A stretch of DNA of 64,000 nucleotides from Bradyrhizobium huanghuaihaiense (GTDB taxonomy: Bacteria > Pseudomonadota > Alphaproteobacteria > Rhizobiales > Xanthobacteraceae), in assembly GCF_007830635.1 (NCBI RefSeq), contig NZ_VLLA01000001.1, positions 1 to 64,000 on the forward strand, in the 5' to 3' direction. Within the stretch, counting starts at the first letter, position 1; each line of letters begins with the position of its first letter. Shown here piece after piece: positions 9,609 through 18,708 of this stretch. The notes beneath the pieces were generated by a model. That model was not told where the DNA came from and made no database searches. It saw only the letters and a program-made list of their open reading frames with translations. The position numbers and the translations under genes were made by a program.

Positions 9609-10439
9609 ATGCGCAGCGAACTGTCAGCCACGTCTACGATTTTCGAAGCCAACCGTGCCCGTGGCGCGGTGCGCTTCGACGTGCATGCGCGCGACGGCGT
9701 GACGCGGCGCGGCGCGTTGCATGAATCCGGCTCGCTCCGCGTCCGCTTTCCATCGCCGGAAGATCAGGGCCTCTCCGGCGTGTTCGTCAATACGGCCGGC
9801 GGCGTTGCCGGCGGCGATCGCTTCGATATCGAGATATCAGCCTCCGATGCGGCGCGGCTGACGCTGACCACGGCGGCCGCCGAAAAGGTCTATCGCGCGC
9901 CGGGGCCCGCGGCGCAGCTCAATATCTCACTGAAGGCCGGCGCCAGCGCGCATTTGTCCTGGCTGCCGCAAGAGACGATTCTGTTCGACCGCGCCCGCGT
10001 GCAGCGCCGCTTCGACATCGAGCTCGACGAGACGGCTTCGCTCCTGCTCTGCGAGATCGTCGTGTTCGGCCGCACCGCCATGGGCGAGCGGATGGAGCAG
10101 GGCGAGTTTGTCGACCGCTGGCGGATGCGCCGCGGCGGCAGACTGGTGTTCGCAGAAACTGTCCGGCTCGACGGCAATATCGGCGCAAAGCTCGCGCGAT
10201 CGGCCGTGGCCAAGGGCGGTGCGGCGATCGGCACGGCCCTGATCGTGCCCGGCGACGAGGCCCTGGTCGAGCGCATCCGGGAAGCGTCGGAGTCTTTCTC
10301 CGGCGAGGTCGGAATCTCCGCGTGGAATGGCTTTGCAATGGCGCGGTTCTGTGCCCAAGATGCGGCGCGTTTGCGCGCCGACATGATGACCGTGCTGGCG
10401 CGCACCGGCGCGGTCCTGCCGCGGCTCTGGCTGAACTGA
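9609..10439 (+). CDS. ureD: Urease accessory protein UreD
   Basis: 276 residues. Motifs shared with UreD/UreH are visible: FVNTAGGVAGGD near 58-69, LTTAAAEKVYRA, LPQETILFDRARVQRRFDIEL, and GERMEQGEFVDRWRMRRGGRL. UreD is the scaffold that binds apo-urease and recruits UreF and UreG for nickel insertion. It opens the urease half of the cluster, in the order D-A-B-C-E-F-G interrupted by two extra genes. Confidence 0.94.
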   Translation: MRSELSATSTIFEANRARGAVRFDVHARDGVTRRGALHESGSLRVRFPSPEDQGLSGVFVNTAGGVAGGDRFDIEISASDAARLTLTTAAAEKVYRAPGPAAQLNISLKAGASAHLSWLPQETILFDRARVQRRFDIELDETASLLLCEIVVFGRTAMGERMEQGEFVDRWRMRRGGRLVFAETVRLDGNIGAKLARSAVAKGGAAIGTALIVPGDEALVERIREASESFSGEVGISAWNGFAMARFCAQDAARLRADMMTVLARTGAVLPRLWLN

Positions 10440-10479
10440 TGACTGGCTGAATTGACGTGTTGAACGGAAGAGATTCTTC

Positions 10480-10782
10480 ATGAACCTGTCTCCCCGCGAA
10501 AAGGACAAGCTTCTGATCTCGATGGCGGCGATCGTGGCGCGCCGCAGGCTGGACCGCGGCGTCAAGCTCAACCATCCCGAGGCGATCGCGATCATCTCCG
10601 ATTTCATCCTCGAAGGCGCGCGCGACGGCCGCACCGTCGCCGAGCTGATGCAATCCGGTGCGCAGGTGCTGACCCGCGACCAGGTGATGCCGGGCATCCC
10701 CGAGATGATCCACGACATCCAGGTCGAGGCGACCTTTCCCGACGGCACCAAGCTCGTCACCGTGCATGACCCGATCAGGTAG
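10480..10782 (+). CDS. ureA: Urease gamma subunit
   Basis: 100 residues, the usual size for a separate gamma subunit. It starts [20 protein letters not shown] and contains [21 protein letters not shown] and [24 protein letters not shown] in its second half, all hallmark UreA sequences. It forms the (alpha-beta-gamma)3 urease with UreB and UreC. AAGAGATT upstream of the ATG offers a weak ribosome site. ureB begins 10 bp after its stop. Confidence 0.96.
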   Translation: MNLSPREKDKLLISMAAIVARRRLDRGVKLNHPEAIAIISDFILEGARDGRTVAELMQSGAQVLTRDQVMPGIPEMIHDIQVEATFPDGTKLVTVHDPIR

Positions 10783-10792
10783 GAGCGAGAGC

Positions 10793-11098
10793 ATGATCCC
10801 CGGCGAACTCTTCATCCAGGACGGCGAGATCGAGCTCAATGCCGGCCGCAAGACCGTGACGCTGACGGTGGCCAACGCCGGTGACCGGCCGATCCAGGTC
10901 GGCTCGCACTACCATTTCTTCGAGACCAACCCCGCGCTGAAGTTCGATCGCAAGAAGTCCCGCGGCATGCGCCTCGACATCGCCGCCGGCACCGCCGTTC
11001 GCTTCGAACCCGGGCAGATCCGCGACGTCCAGCTCGTCGCCATGGCGGGCAAGAAGACGATTTACGGCTTCCGCGGCGACGTCATGGGGAAGCTGTGA
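10793..11098 (+). CDS. ureB: Urease beta subunit
   Basis: 101 residues starting [20 protein letters not shown], with the family sequences [15 protein letters not shown] and [17 protein letters not shown]. The ATG at 10793 is preceded by AGGAGCGAG; the frame is open further upstream into ureA but the homology starts here. It is a structural subunit of urease. It is separate from ureA, as in most proteobacteria. Confidence 0.96.
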   Translation: MIPGELFIQDGEIELNAGRKTVTLTVANAGDRPIQVGSHYHFFETNPALKFDRKKSRGMRLDIAAGTAVRFEPGQIRDVQLVAMAGKKTIYGFRGDVMGKL

Positions 11099-11155
11099 CC
11101 TCCACAGGAACGAGCGCGGCGCGGCACGGTTGAGGCGGAAACGGAGGTATTTGCC

Positions 11156-11695
11156 ATGCTTTCCCCAATCCGCCTCGTATCGGAAGCTGCCGACCTCGCC
11201 GCGCGCCGCCACAACGGCATGGCGCGCAAGGGGCGCGGCAATGAGCCCTATATCAATCACCTCGCCGAGGTCGCGAACCTGCTTGCGACCGCGACCGATG
11301 GCGCCGATGCCGAGCTGGTCGCAGCCGGCTGGCTGCACGATACGATCGAGGACACCGATACCACGCGCGAGGAGCTCGCGCAGACGTTCTCCGAGCGTGT
11401 CGCGTCCCTCGTCGTCGAGTGTACCGATGACATGAGCCTGCCGAAGGCAAAGCGGCGCCAGAAACAGATCGAGGACGCTCCGCACAAATCCCCCGGCGCA
11501 AAGCTGATCAAGATCGCCGACAAGATCAGCAACATCGGCGCGCGCATTCAAACCGATCCGACCGCTGAAGAACGCGACGACCTCGCTGACTACAGCGACT
11601 GGGCCACGCAGGTCGTAGCGGGTTGCCGCGGCGGCAATGCGTGGCTCGATACGAAATTCGACGATGCTGTGAAAGCAGCGAGAGCTTTGCTGTGA
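11156..11695 (+). CDS. HD-domain phosphohydrolase, MESH1/SpoT-hydrolase-like
   Basis: 179-residue single-domain HD protein between ureB and ureC. The (p)ppGpp-hydrolase signature is readable: a NEPYINH segment with His35, WLHDTIEDT giving His61-Asp62 and Glu65-Asp66, and KIADKISN with Asp122. These are the metal-binding and catalytic positions of the RSH/MESH1 fold, and the length matches small alarmone hydrolases. It lacks a synthetase, TGS or ACT domain. The likely activity is hydrolysis of (p)ppGpp or a related phosphorylated nucleotide such as NADPH. The urease context suggests a link to nitrogen limitation, which is inference. Spacing is 57 bp after ureB and 34 bp before ureC on the same strand. 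Confidence 0.8.
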   Translation: MLSPIRLVSEAADLAARRHNGMARKGRGNEPYINHLAEVANLLATATDGADAELVAAGWLHDTIEDTDTTREELAQTFSERVASLVVECTDDMSLPKAKRRQKQIEDAPHKSPGAKLIKIADKISNIGARIQTDPTAEERDDLADYSDWATQVVAGCRGGNAWLDTKFDDAVKAARALL

Positions 11696-11729
11696 GCAGC
11701 CAACAGTTCAATCGCAAACGGGGCTTGTG

Positions 11730-13445
11730 ATGTCCGTCAAAATAAAGCGTTCCGTCTATGCCGACATGTTCGGCCCGACCACCGGCGACAAGGTGCGGCT
11801 GGCCGACACCGACCTCATCATCGAGGTCGAGAAGGATTTCACCACTTACGGCGAGGAGGTGAAGTTCGGTGGCGGCAAGGTGATCCGCGACGGCATGGGG
11901 CAGTCGCAGGTGACCAACAAGCAGGGCGCGGCCGACACGGTCATTACCAATGCGCTGATCGTCGATCACTGGGGCATCGTGAAGGCCGACGTCGCCATCA
12001 AGGACGGCATGATCTCCGCGATCGGCAAGGCCGGCAATCCCGACATCCAGCCCGGCGTCACCATCGTCATCGGCCCCGGCACCGACGTCATCGCGGGCGA
12101 AGGCAAGATCCTCACCGCCGGCGGCTTCGACAGCCACATCCATTTCATCTGTCCGCAGCAGATCGAGCACGCGCTGATGTCAGGCGTCACCTCGATGCTG
12201 GGTGGCGGCACCGGTCCCTCGCACGGCACCTTCGCCACCACCTGCACGCCGGGGCCGTGGCACATGGGCCGGATGATCCAGTCGTTCGACGCCTTCCCGG
12301 TCAATCTCGGCATTTCCGGCAAGGGCAATGCCTCGCGGCCCGCCGCGCTGGTCGAGATGATCAAGGGCGGCGCCTGCGCGCTGAAGCTGCACGAGGACTG
12401 GGGCACCACGCCGGCCGCGATCGACAACTGCCTGTCGGTTGCCGACGATTACGATATCCAGGTGATGCTGCATTCCGACACCCTGAACGAATCCGGCTTC
12501 GTCGAGGACACCATCAAGGCGTTCAAGGGCCGCACCATCCATGCCTTCCACACCGAAGGCGCCGGCGGCGGTCACGCCCCTGACATCATCAAGGTCGCCG
12601 GGCTGAAGAACGTGCTGCCGTCCTCGACCAATCCGACGCGGCCCTTCACCCGCAACACCATCGACGAGCATCTCGACATGCTGATGGTGTGCCACCACCT
12701 CGATCCCTCGATTGCGGAAGATCTGGCGTTCGCCGAAAGCCGCATCCGCAAGGAGACGATCGCGGCCGAAGACATCCTGCACGATCTCGGCGCGCTCTCG
12801 ATGATGTCCTCGGACTCGCAGGCCATGGGCCGTCTCGGCGAGGTCATCATCCGCACCTGGCAGACCGCCGACAAGATGAAGAAGCAGCGCGGGTCGCTGC
12901 CGCAGGACAAGGGCAAGGACAACGACAACTTTCGCGTCAAGCGCTACATTGCCAAATACACCATCAATCCGGCGATCGCGCATGGCGTGTCGAAGCTGAT
13001 CGGCTCGGTGGAGAAGGGCAAGCTCGCGGATCTCGTGCTGTGGTCGCCCGCCTTCTTCGGCGTCAAGCCGGATTGCATCGTCAAGGGCGGCACCATCGTC
13101 GCAGCGCCCATGGGCGATCCCAATGCCTCGATTCCGACGCCGCAGCCGGTGCACTATCAGCCGATGTTCGGCGCCTTCGGGAGAGCGCGCACCTCGTCCT
13201 CGGTGGTCTTCACCTCGAAGGCTGCGATCACCGGGGGTCTCGCGCGAAAGCTCGGCATCGAGAAGAAGCTCTATGCGGTCCAGAACACCCGCAGCAAGAT
13301 CTCCAAGAAGAGCATGATCCACAACGACGCCACGCCCAATATCGAGGTCGATCCGGAGACCTACGAGGTTCGCGCCGACGGCGAGCTGCTCACCTGTGCG
13401 CCGGCGGAGGTGCTGCCGATGGCGCAGCGTTATTTCATGTACTGA
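11730..13445 (+). CDS. ureC: Urease alpha (catalytic) subunit
   Basis: 571 residues from the ATG at 11730; a GTG directly before it is an alternative. The nickel site is complete: His136 and His138 in HIHF, the carbamylated Lys219 in [35 protein letters not shown], and the flap MVCHHLD with Cys321-His322. The enzyme hydrolyses urea to ammonia and carbamate in the cytoplasm. It is preceded by the HD gene rather than directly by ureB. Confidence 0.97.
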   Translation: MSVKIKRSVYADMFGPTTGDKVRLADTDLIIEVEKDFTTYGEEVKFGGGKVIRDGMGQSQVTNKQGAADTVITNALIVDHWGIVKADVAIKDGMISAIGKAGNPDIQPGVTIVIGPGTDVIAGEGKILTAGGFDSHIHFICPQQIEHALMSGVTSMLGGGTGPSHGTFATTCTPGPWHMGRMIQSFDAFPVNLGISGKGNASRPAALVEMIKGGACALKLHEDWGTTPAAIDNCLSVADDYDIQVMLHSDTLNESGFVEDTIKAFKGRTIHAFHTEGAGGGHAPDIIKVAGLKNVLPSSTNPTRPFTRNTIDEHLDMLMVCHHLDPSIAEDLAFAESRIRKETIAAEDILHDLGALSMMSSDSQAMGRLGEVIIRTWQTADKMKKQRGSLPQDKGKDNDNFRVKRYIAKYTINPAIAHGVSKLIGSVEKGKLADLVLWSPAFFGVKPDCIVKGGTIVAAPMGDPNASIPTPQPVHYQPMFGAFGRARTSSSVVFTSKAAITGGLARKLGIEKKLYAVQNTRSKISKKSMIHNDATPNIEVDPETYEVRADGELLTCAPAEVLPMAQRYFMY

Positions 13446-13586
13446 AATAGCGCCTCAACGCATGTCCCAGGAATATGGCTTGAGTGCGTGTCCGGGGTCG
13501 GCTTTTCCGGTTTTGCGTTCGGTCCCGCCTGGTCTAATGTCCCGCCCGGTATCTAACCCTTAGAAGAAAAGCCGGGAGGATTTCTC

Positions 13587-13886
13587 GTGATCTACGTCGT
13601 TGCAACCCTGACCATCAAGCCCGAGACGCGCGCCGAATTCATTGCAGGTGCCACCGCCTGCATCAAGGAGACGCGGAAAGAGCCCGGCAACATCGCCTAC
13701 GACATGCATGAGAGCGTCACCGATCCCAGCAAGATGGTGTTCGTCGAGCAGTGGGAGAATGCCGAGGCGCTGGTGCCGCATCGCGCCATGGAGCACATGA
13801 AGACGTTCGGCCGCATCGCGGTGAAGTGTTTCTCGGCGCCACCGAAGGTCGAAATCATCACGCCCGAGAAGGTCGAGACACGGTAA
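13587..13886 (+). CDS. Small antibiotic-biosynthesis-monooxygenase (ABM) fold protein
   Basis: 99-residue dimeric alpha/beta-barrel (ABM/YgiN-like) protein: [13 protein letters not shown] at the start, [52 protein letters not shown] precedes the GTG start. Members degrade heme, oxidise quinols or only bind small ligands, so the substrate cannot be named. It sits between ureC (141 bp upstream) and ureE (13 bp downstream), and is therefore likely expressed with the urease maturation genes. Confidence 0.75.
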   Translation: MIYVVATLTIKPETRAEFIAGATACIKETRKEPGNIAYDMHESVTDPSKMVFVEQWENAEALVPHRAMEHMKTFGRIAVKCFSAPPKVEIITPEKVETR

Positions 13887-13899
13887 AGAGGTAAGACGC

Positions 13900-14559
13900 A
13901 TGATCCGGGCGACGCAGGTCAGGGGACAACACCGCTTCACGGAAGCGCCAGCGGACACGGTCGTGCTCGATTTTGACGATCGGCACCGTCGCCGCATGGC
14001 AATGACGGGGACGCGCGGCCTCGAATTCCTGCTCGACCTGGAGAACGCCGTCGCGCTGCGCGGCGGCGATGCGCTGGTGCTGGAGGACGGAAGGCTGGTC
14101 GAGGTGGTCGCGGCTCCGGAGCCGCTGCTCGAGATCCGCGGTCGCGATCCGCACCACCTCATCCGCGTCGGCTGGCATCTCGGCAATCGCCACCTGCCGA
14201 CGCAGATCATGGCCAGGAGCCTGCGCATCCGCCGCGACCACGTCATCGAGGCCATGGTGAAAGGCCTCGGCGCGCGCGTCATCGAGATCGAGGCACCGTT
14301 CGATCCCGAAGGCGGCGCCTACGCGGACGCCGGTCACGCGCATGGGCACGACGACCATGCGCACCACGATCACGGCCATGACCACCACGATCATGGCCAC
14401 GATCACCATGACCATCACGGTCATGATCATCACGGCCATGACCACCATCATCATGACCATGCCGCGCATGATCATGGACACGGCCACCATCACCACGACG
14501 AGCATTGCGACCATCCCGACCATCACCACGGCCACAAGCATGCTCATGACCACAAATGA
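13900..14559 (+). CDS. ureE: Urease accessory nickel metallochaperone UreE with long His-rich tail
   Basis: 219 residues. The first 140 or so form the UreE peptide-binding and metal-binding domains ([31 protein letters not shown]). The last 75 residues are an Asp/Gly/His repeat containing 41 histidines, with one Cys, far longer than the tail of classical UreE. The core delivers nickel to UreG; the tail should bind many Ni ions and can act as a buffer or store. The tail's coding repeats (CATGACCAC-like units) invite length variation by slippage. It overlaps ureF by 14 bp. Confidence 0.95.
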   Translation: MIRATQVRGQHRFTEAPADTVVLDFDDRHRRRMAMTGTRGLEFLLDLENAVALRGGDALVLEDGRLVEVVAAPEPLLEIRGRDPHHLIRVGWHLGNRHLPTQIMARSLRIRRDHVIEAMVKGLGARVIEIEAPFDPEGGAYADAGHAHGHDDHAHHDHGHDHHDHGHDHHDHHGHDHHGHDHHHHDHAAHDHGHGHHHHDEHCDHPDHHHGHKHAHDHK

Positions 14560-15268
14560 GCCTGTCGGTGCCGGTGACCTCGCCGGGCGCGAGGCGGCGG
14601 CGCTGTACCGGTTGTTGACCTGGCTGTCGCCGGCGTTCCCCGTCGGCGGCTTCTCCTATTCCAGCGGCATCGAATGGGCGGTCGAAGCGGGCGACATCGT
14701 CGACGTCGCGACGCTGGCGGACTGGCTCGATGCGATGCTCGGCGACGGCTCGGGCTTTTGCGATGCGGTCTTCCTGGTCCAGGCTTATCGCGCCACCGAG
14801 GCGGGCGAGGAGACCTCCTTGCGCGACATCGCGGAACTCGCGAGCGCCTTTGTGCCATCGCGCGAGCGGCAACTGGAGACTGTCTCGCAGGGCCGCGCCT
14901 TCATCGATATCTCCCGCGCCGCGTGGGATGCGGAAGGCCTGGATGCCATGGTTGCGGCATGCAGCACGCCACTGGTCTATCCCGTCGCCGTCGGTGTGGT
15001 TGCCGCAATGCACGGCGTGCCGCTGGCACCGACGCTGCACGCCTTCCTGCATGCGCTGGTCTCGAACTGGATCTCGGCGGCCAGCCGCCTCATTCCGCTC
15101 GGCCAGACCGACAGCCAGCGCGTGCTGGTGAGGCTGGAAGCGGCGGTGGCCGCCACCGCCAGCCGTGCGCTGACTGCAGCATTGGACGATCTCGGCAGCG
15201 CCACCTTCCGCGCCGATCTCGCCAGCCTGCGGCACGAGACGCAGTATACGCGGTTGTTCAGGTCATGA
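14546..15268 (+). CDS. ureF: Urease accessory protein UreF
   Basis: 240 residues. [24 protein letters not shown] (split here as [14 protein letters not shown] and GIEWAVEAG) near residues 25-48 is the UreF hallmark, and [20 protein letters not shown] is also typical. UreF bridges UreD and the GTPase UreG during nickel insertion. The start at 14546 overlaps the end of ureE; an ATG 6 bp earlier is equally possible. Confidence 0.93.
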   Translation: MTTNEPVGAGDLAGREAAALYRLLTWLSPAFPVGGFSYSSGIEWAVEAGDIVDVATLADWLDAMLGDGSGFCDAVFLVQAYRATEAGEETSLRDIAELASAFVPSRERQLETVSQGRAFIDISRAAWDAEGLDAMVAACSTPLVYPVAVGVVAAMHGVPLAPTLHAFLHALVSNWISAASRLIPLGQTDSQRVLVRLEAAVAATASRALTAALDDLGSATFRADLASLRHETQYTRLFRS

Positions 15269-15283
15269 GTGCTAGGCTCTCAG

Positions 15284-15407
15284 CGTCGTCCCGGCGAAGG
15301 CCGGGACCCATAACCACGAATGCCTGTGATTATGGACAGCTGGGGCCACAGCTTGCCGCGACAATTGAGTTCGGTGGTAATGGGTCCTGGCTTTCGCCAG
15401 GACGACG
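15284..15407. repeat. Intergenic repeat family A, copy 1 (inside the urease operon)
   Basis: Ends are inverted: CGTCGTCCCGGCGAAGGCC at the left and GGCTTTCGCCAGGACGACG at the right, each next to GGACCCAT/ATGGGTCC. The element is about 124 bp and fills the whole ureF-ureG gap. Similar elements lie at 27752, 27911, 30406, 36061 and 63568. It encodes nothing and would fold into a long hairpin in RNA. Confidence 0.8.
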
Positions 15408-15421
15408 ATAGGGAAGAATCT

Positions 15422-16045
<624 letters not shown>

Positions 16046-16165
16046 CCGACGCGACGACTTGGCGCAGGCGGTTTTCGTCGTTAACGCCTGGGGCAGGGCC
16101 GCGCCTTGCGGAACAAATTTCGGACACGGCGATTGAATACCTCCGGTGCCCGGGGCAATTCCATC

Positions 16166-16187
16166 CCCGGCCGGACCCTCGGCCGGG
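16166..16187 (+). terminator. Possible terminator hairpin after ureG
   Basis: CCCGGCC, an 8-base loop, GGCCGGG, about 120 bp after the ureG stop, followed by GCGGATTAAG rather than a U run. It may end the long urea transcript but is not a canonical terminator. The rest of the 267-bp gap to the next gene shows nothing recognisable. Confidence 0.35.
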
Positions 16188-16312
16188 CGGATTAAGCTTT
16201 CCAGGCGACCCAAGTTGCGTACTGATGCCTCCTCCTCCATTATCTGCGCCATTGGGGTTCACCCTGTTTCGGCACATGGCCGTTCGAGCGGCGTTCATAT
16301 GCTCCGTGTTTA

Positions 16313-18001
16313 TTGCCGACCTCCCGCTTCCGTCTGAGTAGTCGCGTGGTCCGGCTGGGTTTCATTATCGGCTTCATCGCTCTGCTCGGAGCCTTGCTTT
16401 CCGGGCTTGCGGCCTATCGCGTCCACGACCAGGAGCTGGCGCTGGACCGGATCGCGCTCGCGCGTGCGATCGACGTCCATGCCAGCCTGGTTCAGGACCG
16501 GCTCACCGAGCGCGAGCTGCTCGCGCGTGTCGCCTCAGGCCTGTTCCGTGCGCCGTCGGTGCTCAAGCCCAATATGCTGGAGCCGCTGCGCTCGGCGATC
16601 TACGCGTTCAAGACTGACTTCGTGGTGGCCGGCTGGGTTGCCCGGCTTCAGCCGAACGAGCTCGCGGCGGCGCAGGCGGCGATCGCGGCGGCCGGATTCC
16701 CGAAGCCCCAGATCCGTGACTACAGTGACAAGCCCATCGCCCCCGCGAGCCTCACCCATCCGATCGACGTGCTGATGGACCTCGAGCCGCGCAGTGACGA
16801 GACCAAGGCGCTGCCTGGCCGCAGCTATGACCAGGATCCGGTGCGCAGCGCGATGCTCGCCCGGGCCAGGATCGAGAAGCGATCGGTTGCTTCCGATCCG
16901 GTGCCGCTGCTGCGCGGGAACGGCCCGATCGGCATCATTGTGGCTGCTCCCGTGGTTCCCGAGGGGGCAACGGAGCCGGCCGGTTTCGTCACGTTCTCCT
17001 ACGAGCTTGCCACACTGATGCTGACCAACGACGACATGTCGTTGTTCTCGGTTGCACTCAAGGATCCGCGCAAGGAGGGCGGCGAGCTCGTCGCCAACGA
17101 CCAGGGCATTGTCTCCACGCGCATGGGCGCGGACGGTCCGGCGCCATCGGCGACGCGCACGGTGAGCTTCGGCGGCCGCGACTGGCAGCTCAGCTACTAC
17201 GCGAAGACCAATTCGGCACGCCGCGCCGAGCAGACCGCGATCATCGTGGCGGCGATCGGTTTTGCCATCACCGCGATGGTGTGCGGCCTGTTCGGCTATG
17301 TCGCCTACAACAATCTGCGGCTCAGCCGGGAGATCCAGGTACGGATCGGCTTCGAGCGCCGCCTGACCGCGGTCATCGACGAGCTGAATCACCGCGTGAA
17401 GAACATCCTGGCCGTGATCCAGTCGATCGTGACGCGCACGCTGCGCCACGGCTCGGACATCGACGTCGCGCGCGAGCTCCTGATCGGCCGCATCCACGCC
17501 ATGTCCAACGTGGTCTCGCTGCTCAGCGAGAGCCAGTGGCAGGGCGTCAAGCTGAAGGGCCTGTTCGAGGCGCGCGCGATTCCGCATGCCGATCGCATTG
17601 CCGTCACCGGCCCCGACATCGCGGTCAGCGCGCGCGCCGCGCAGAGCCTGTCGCTGCTGTTCTTCGAGCTCGCCTCGCATTCCGACGAGGGTCTGTCGCT
17701 GGTCGGCAAGCATCCGCACATCACCGCCAATTGGACGGTGACCGGCGAAGCACCCGAAGAGGTCTTCCATTTCCGCTGGGAGGAGTTCAACACCAGCGAG
17801 GCGACGCGCCGGCCCGATTCTGACTTCGGCCTGATCCTGCTGGACCGCGTCGCGCCCGAGGCGCTGGGGGGCACCGCCAAGCGGTTCTTCACCGACGTCT
17901 CCTACGTCTATGAACTGACCGCGCCGATGGAGACGGTGGTCGACATGTCCGAGCGCGACCGCACGGACAAGATCTCGGCGCCGGTGCGCCCCGTGCGCTG
18001 A
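16313..18001 (+). CDS. Membrane CHASE-domain sensor with HWE-type histidine kinase module (degenerate)
   Basis: 562 residues. The membrane helices are at about 14-36 and 304-330; between them is a periplasmic CHASE-like sensor domain. The cytoplasmic part begins with the HWE/HisKA_2 phosphoacceptor box ELNHRVKNILAVIQ (His360). The ATP-binding half is divergent: where HWE kinases read HELATNAxKYGAL, this protein has FELASHSDEGLSL, with His456 replacing the N-box Asn that chelates Mg-ATP. The later SDFGLILLDRVAPEALGG still resembles the GFG...LGG box. The start is a TTG and uncertain; an in-frame GTG at 16346 also exists. No response regulator is adjacent. Family is confident, kinase activity doubtful. 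Confidence 0.75.
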   Translation: MPTSRFRLSSRVVRLGFIIGFIALLGALLSGLAAYRVHDQELALDRIALARAIDVHASLVQDRLTERELLARVASGLFRAPSVLKPNMLEPLRSAIYAFKTDFVVAGWVARLQPNELAAAQAAIAAAGFPKPQIRDYSDKPIAPASLTHPIDVLMDLEPRSDETKALPGRSYDQDPVRSAMLARARIEKRSVASDPVPLLRGNGPIGIIVAAPVVPEGATEPAGFVTFSYELATLMLTNDDMSLFSVALKDPRKEGGELVANDQGIVSTRMGADGPAPSATRTVSFGGRDWQLSYYAKTNSARRAEQTAIIVAAIGFAITAMVCGLFGYVAYNNLRLSREIQVRIGFERRLTAVIDELNHRVKNILAVIQSIVTRTLRHGSDIDVARELLIGRIHAMSNVVSLLSESQWQGVKLKGLFEARAIPHADRIAVTGPDIAVSARAAQSLSLLFFELASHSDEGLSLVGKHPHITANWTVTGEAPEEVFHFRWEEFNTSEATRRPDSDFGLILLDRVAPEALGGTAKRFFTDVSYVYELTAPMETVVDMSERDRTDKISAPVRPVR

Positions 18002-18002
18002 T

Positions 18003-18617
18003 TTAGTCCTTCGGCCGCAACACCAGATCGACCAGATTGCGCGCGTAGCCAGGTGTGATCGGCGCGATGCCGAAGATGTAGCGGTAGAACAGGCTGCCAT
18101 AGATCGCGTCGTAGAGATCCTCGGGCAGCCCCCCGGCCAGAATGCTGCCGTCCTGCTGGCCCGCGGCGATCATGTCCACCAGCGCGTCGCGACGGAATTG
18201 TAAGTAGCGGGCGTAGAACAGCTCCGCCGAGCCGGTCTTGGAGATGCATTCGGAGATGACCGCGAGCTGGACCTTGCCGAACTCGCCCTGCAGCGCCTCG
18301 GCATAGGTGGCGGCGTGGCGGCGCGCGCGCGCCGCGGGCGTACCGCTGCTTGCGGGCGGCAGCGGCAGCATCTGCGCGGCATGGTGGAGGAAGGCGTCGA
18401 TCAGCAGCGCCTCCCGCGAGGGCCACCATTTGTAGATCGTCATCTTGGACACGCTGGAGTGGCGTGCGATCGCATCGATCGTGGTGGTAGCAAGGCCCGT
18501 GGCCGCCATCAGCGCATAGGCGCTTTCGAGGATGGCGTTGGTGGTCTCGATCGACCTTGGCCGACCGCGCCGGGGCGCGCTCTCCGCCTCTTCACCCCCG
18601 CCTTTCGCCATCGCCAC
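18003..18617 (-). CDS. TetR-family transcriptional regulator
   Basis: 204 residues. A basic arm (RRGRPRSIE) leads into a TetR helix-turn-helix at about 24-70 (TTIDAIARHSSVSKMTIYKWWPSREAL). The ligand-binding half contains a TetR_C-like region (ISECISKTGSAELFYARYLQFRRD). The GTG start at 18617 is preceded by GAGGAG with a 6-base gap; an ATG two codons later is possible. It is convergent with the kinase gene, with one base between the stops. The gene it regulates is not evident. Confidence 0.85.
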   Translation of the reverse strand: MAMAKGGGEEAESAPRRGRPRSIETTNAILESAYALMAATGLATTTIDAIARHSSVSKMTIYKWWPSREALLIDAFLHHAAQMLPLPPASSGTPAARARRHAATYAEALQGEFGKVQLAVISECISKTGSAELFYARYLQFRRDALVDMIAAGQQDGSILAGGLPEDLYDAIYGSLFYRYIFGIAPITPGYARNLVDLVLRPKD

Positions 18618-18708
18618 GCCGGTCTCCTCACGCAGAGTCCCGGCATAGCGCAGCGGCCGCTTTCGGCCTAGCAGAATCGCACGATTTTGTTGTCGGAGCG
18701 ATTTGGCT

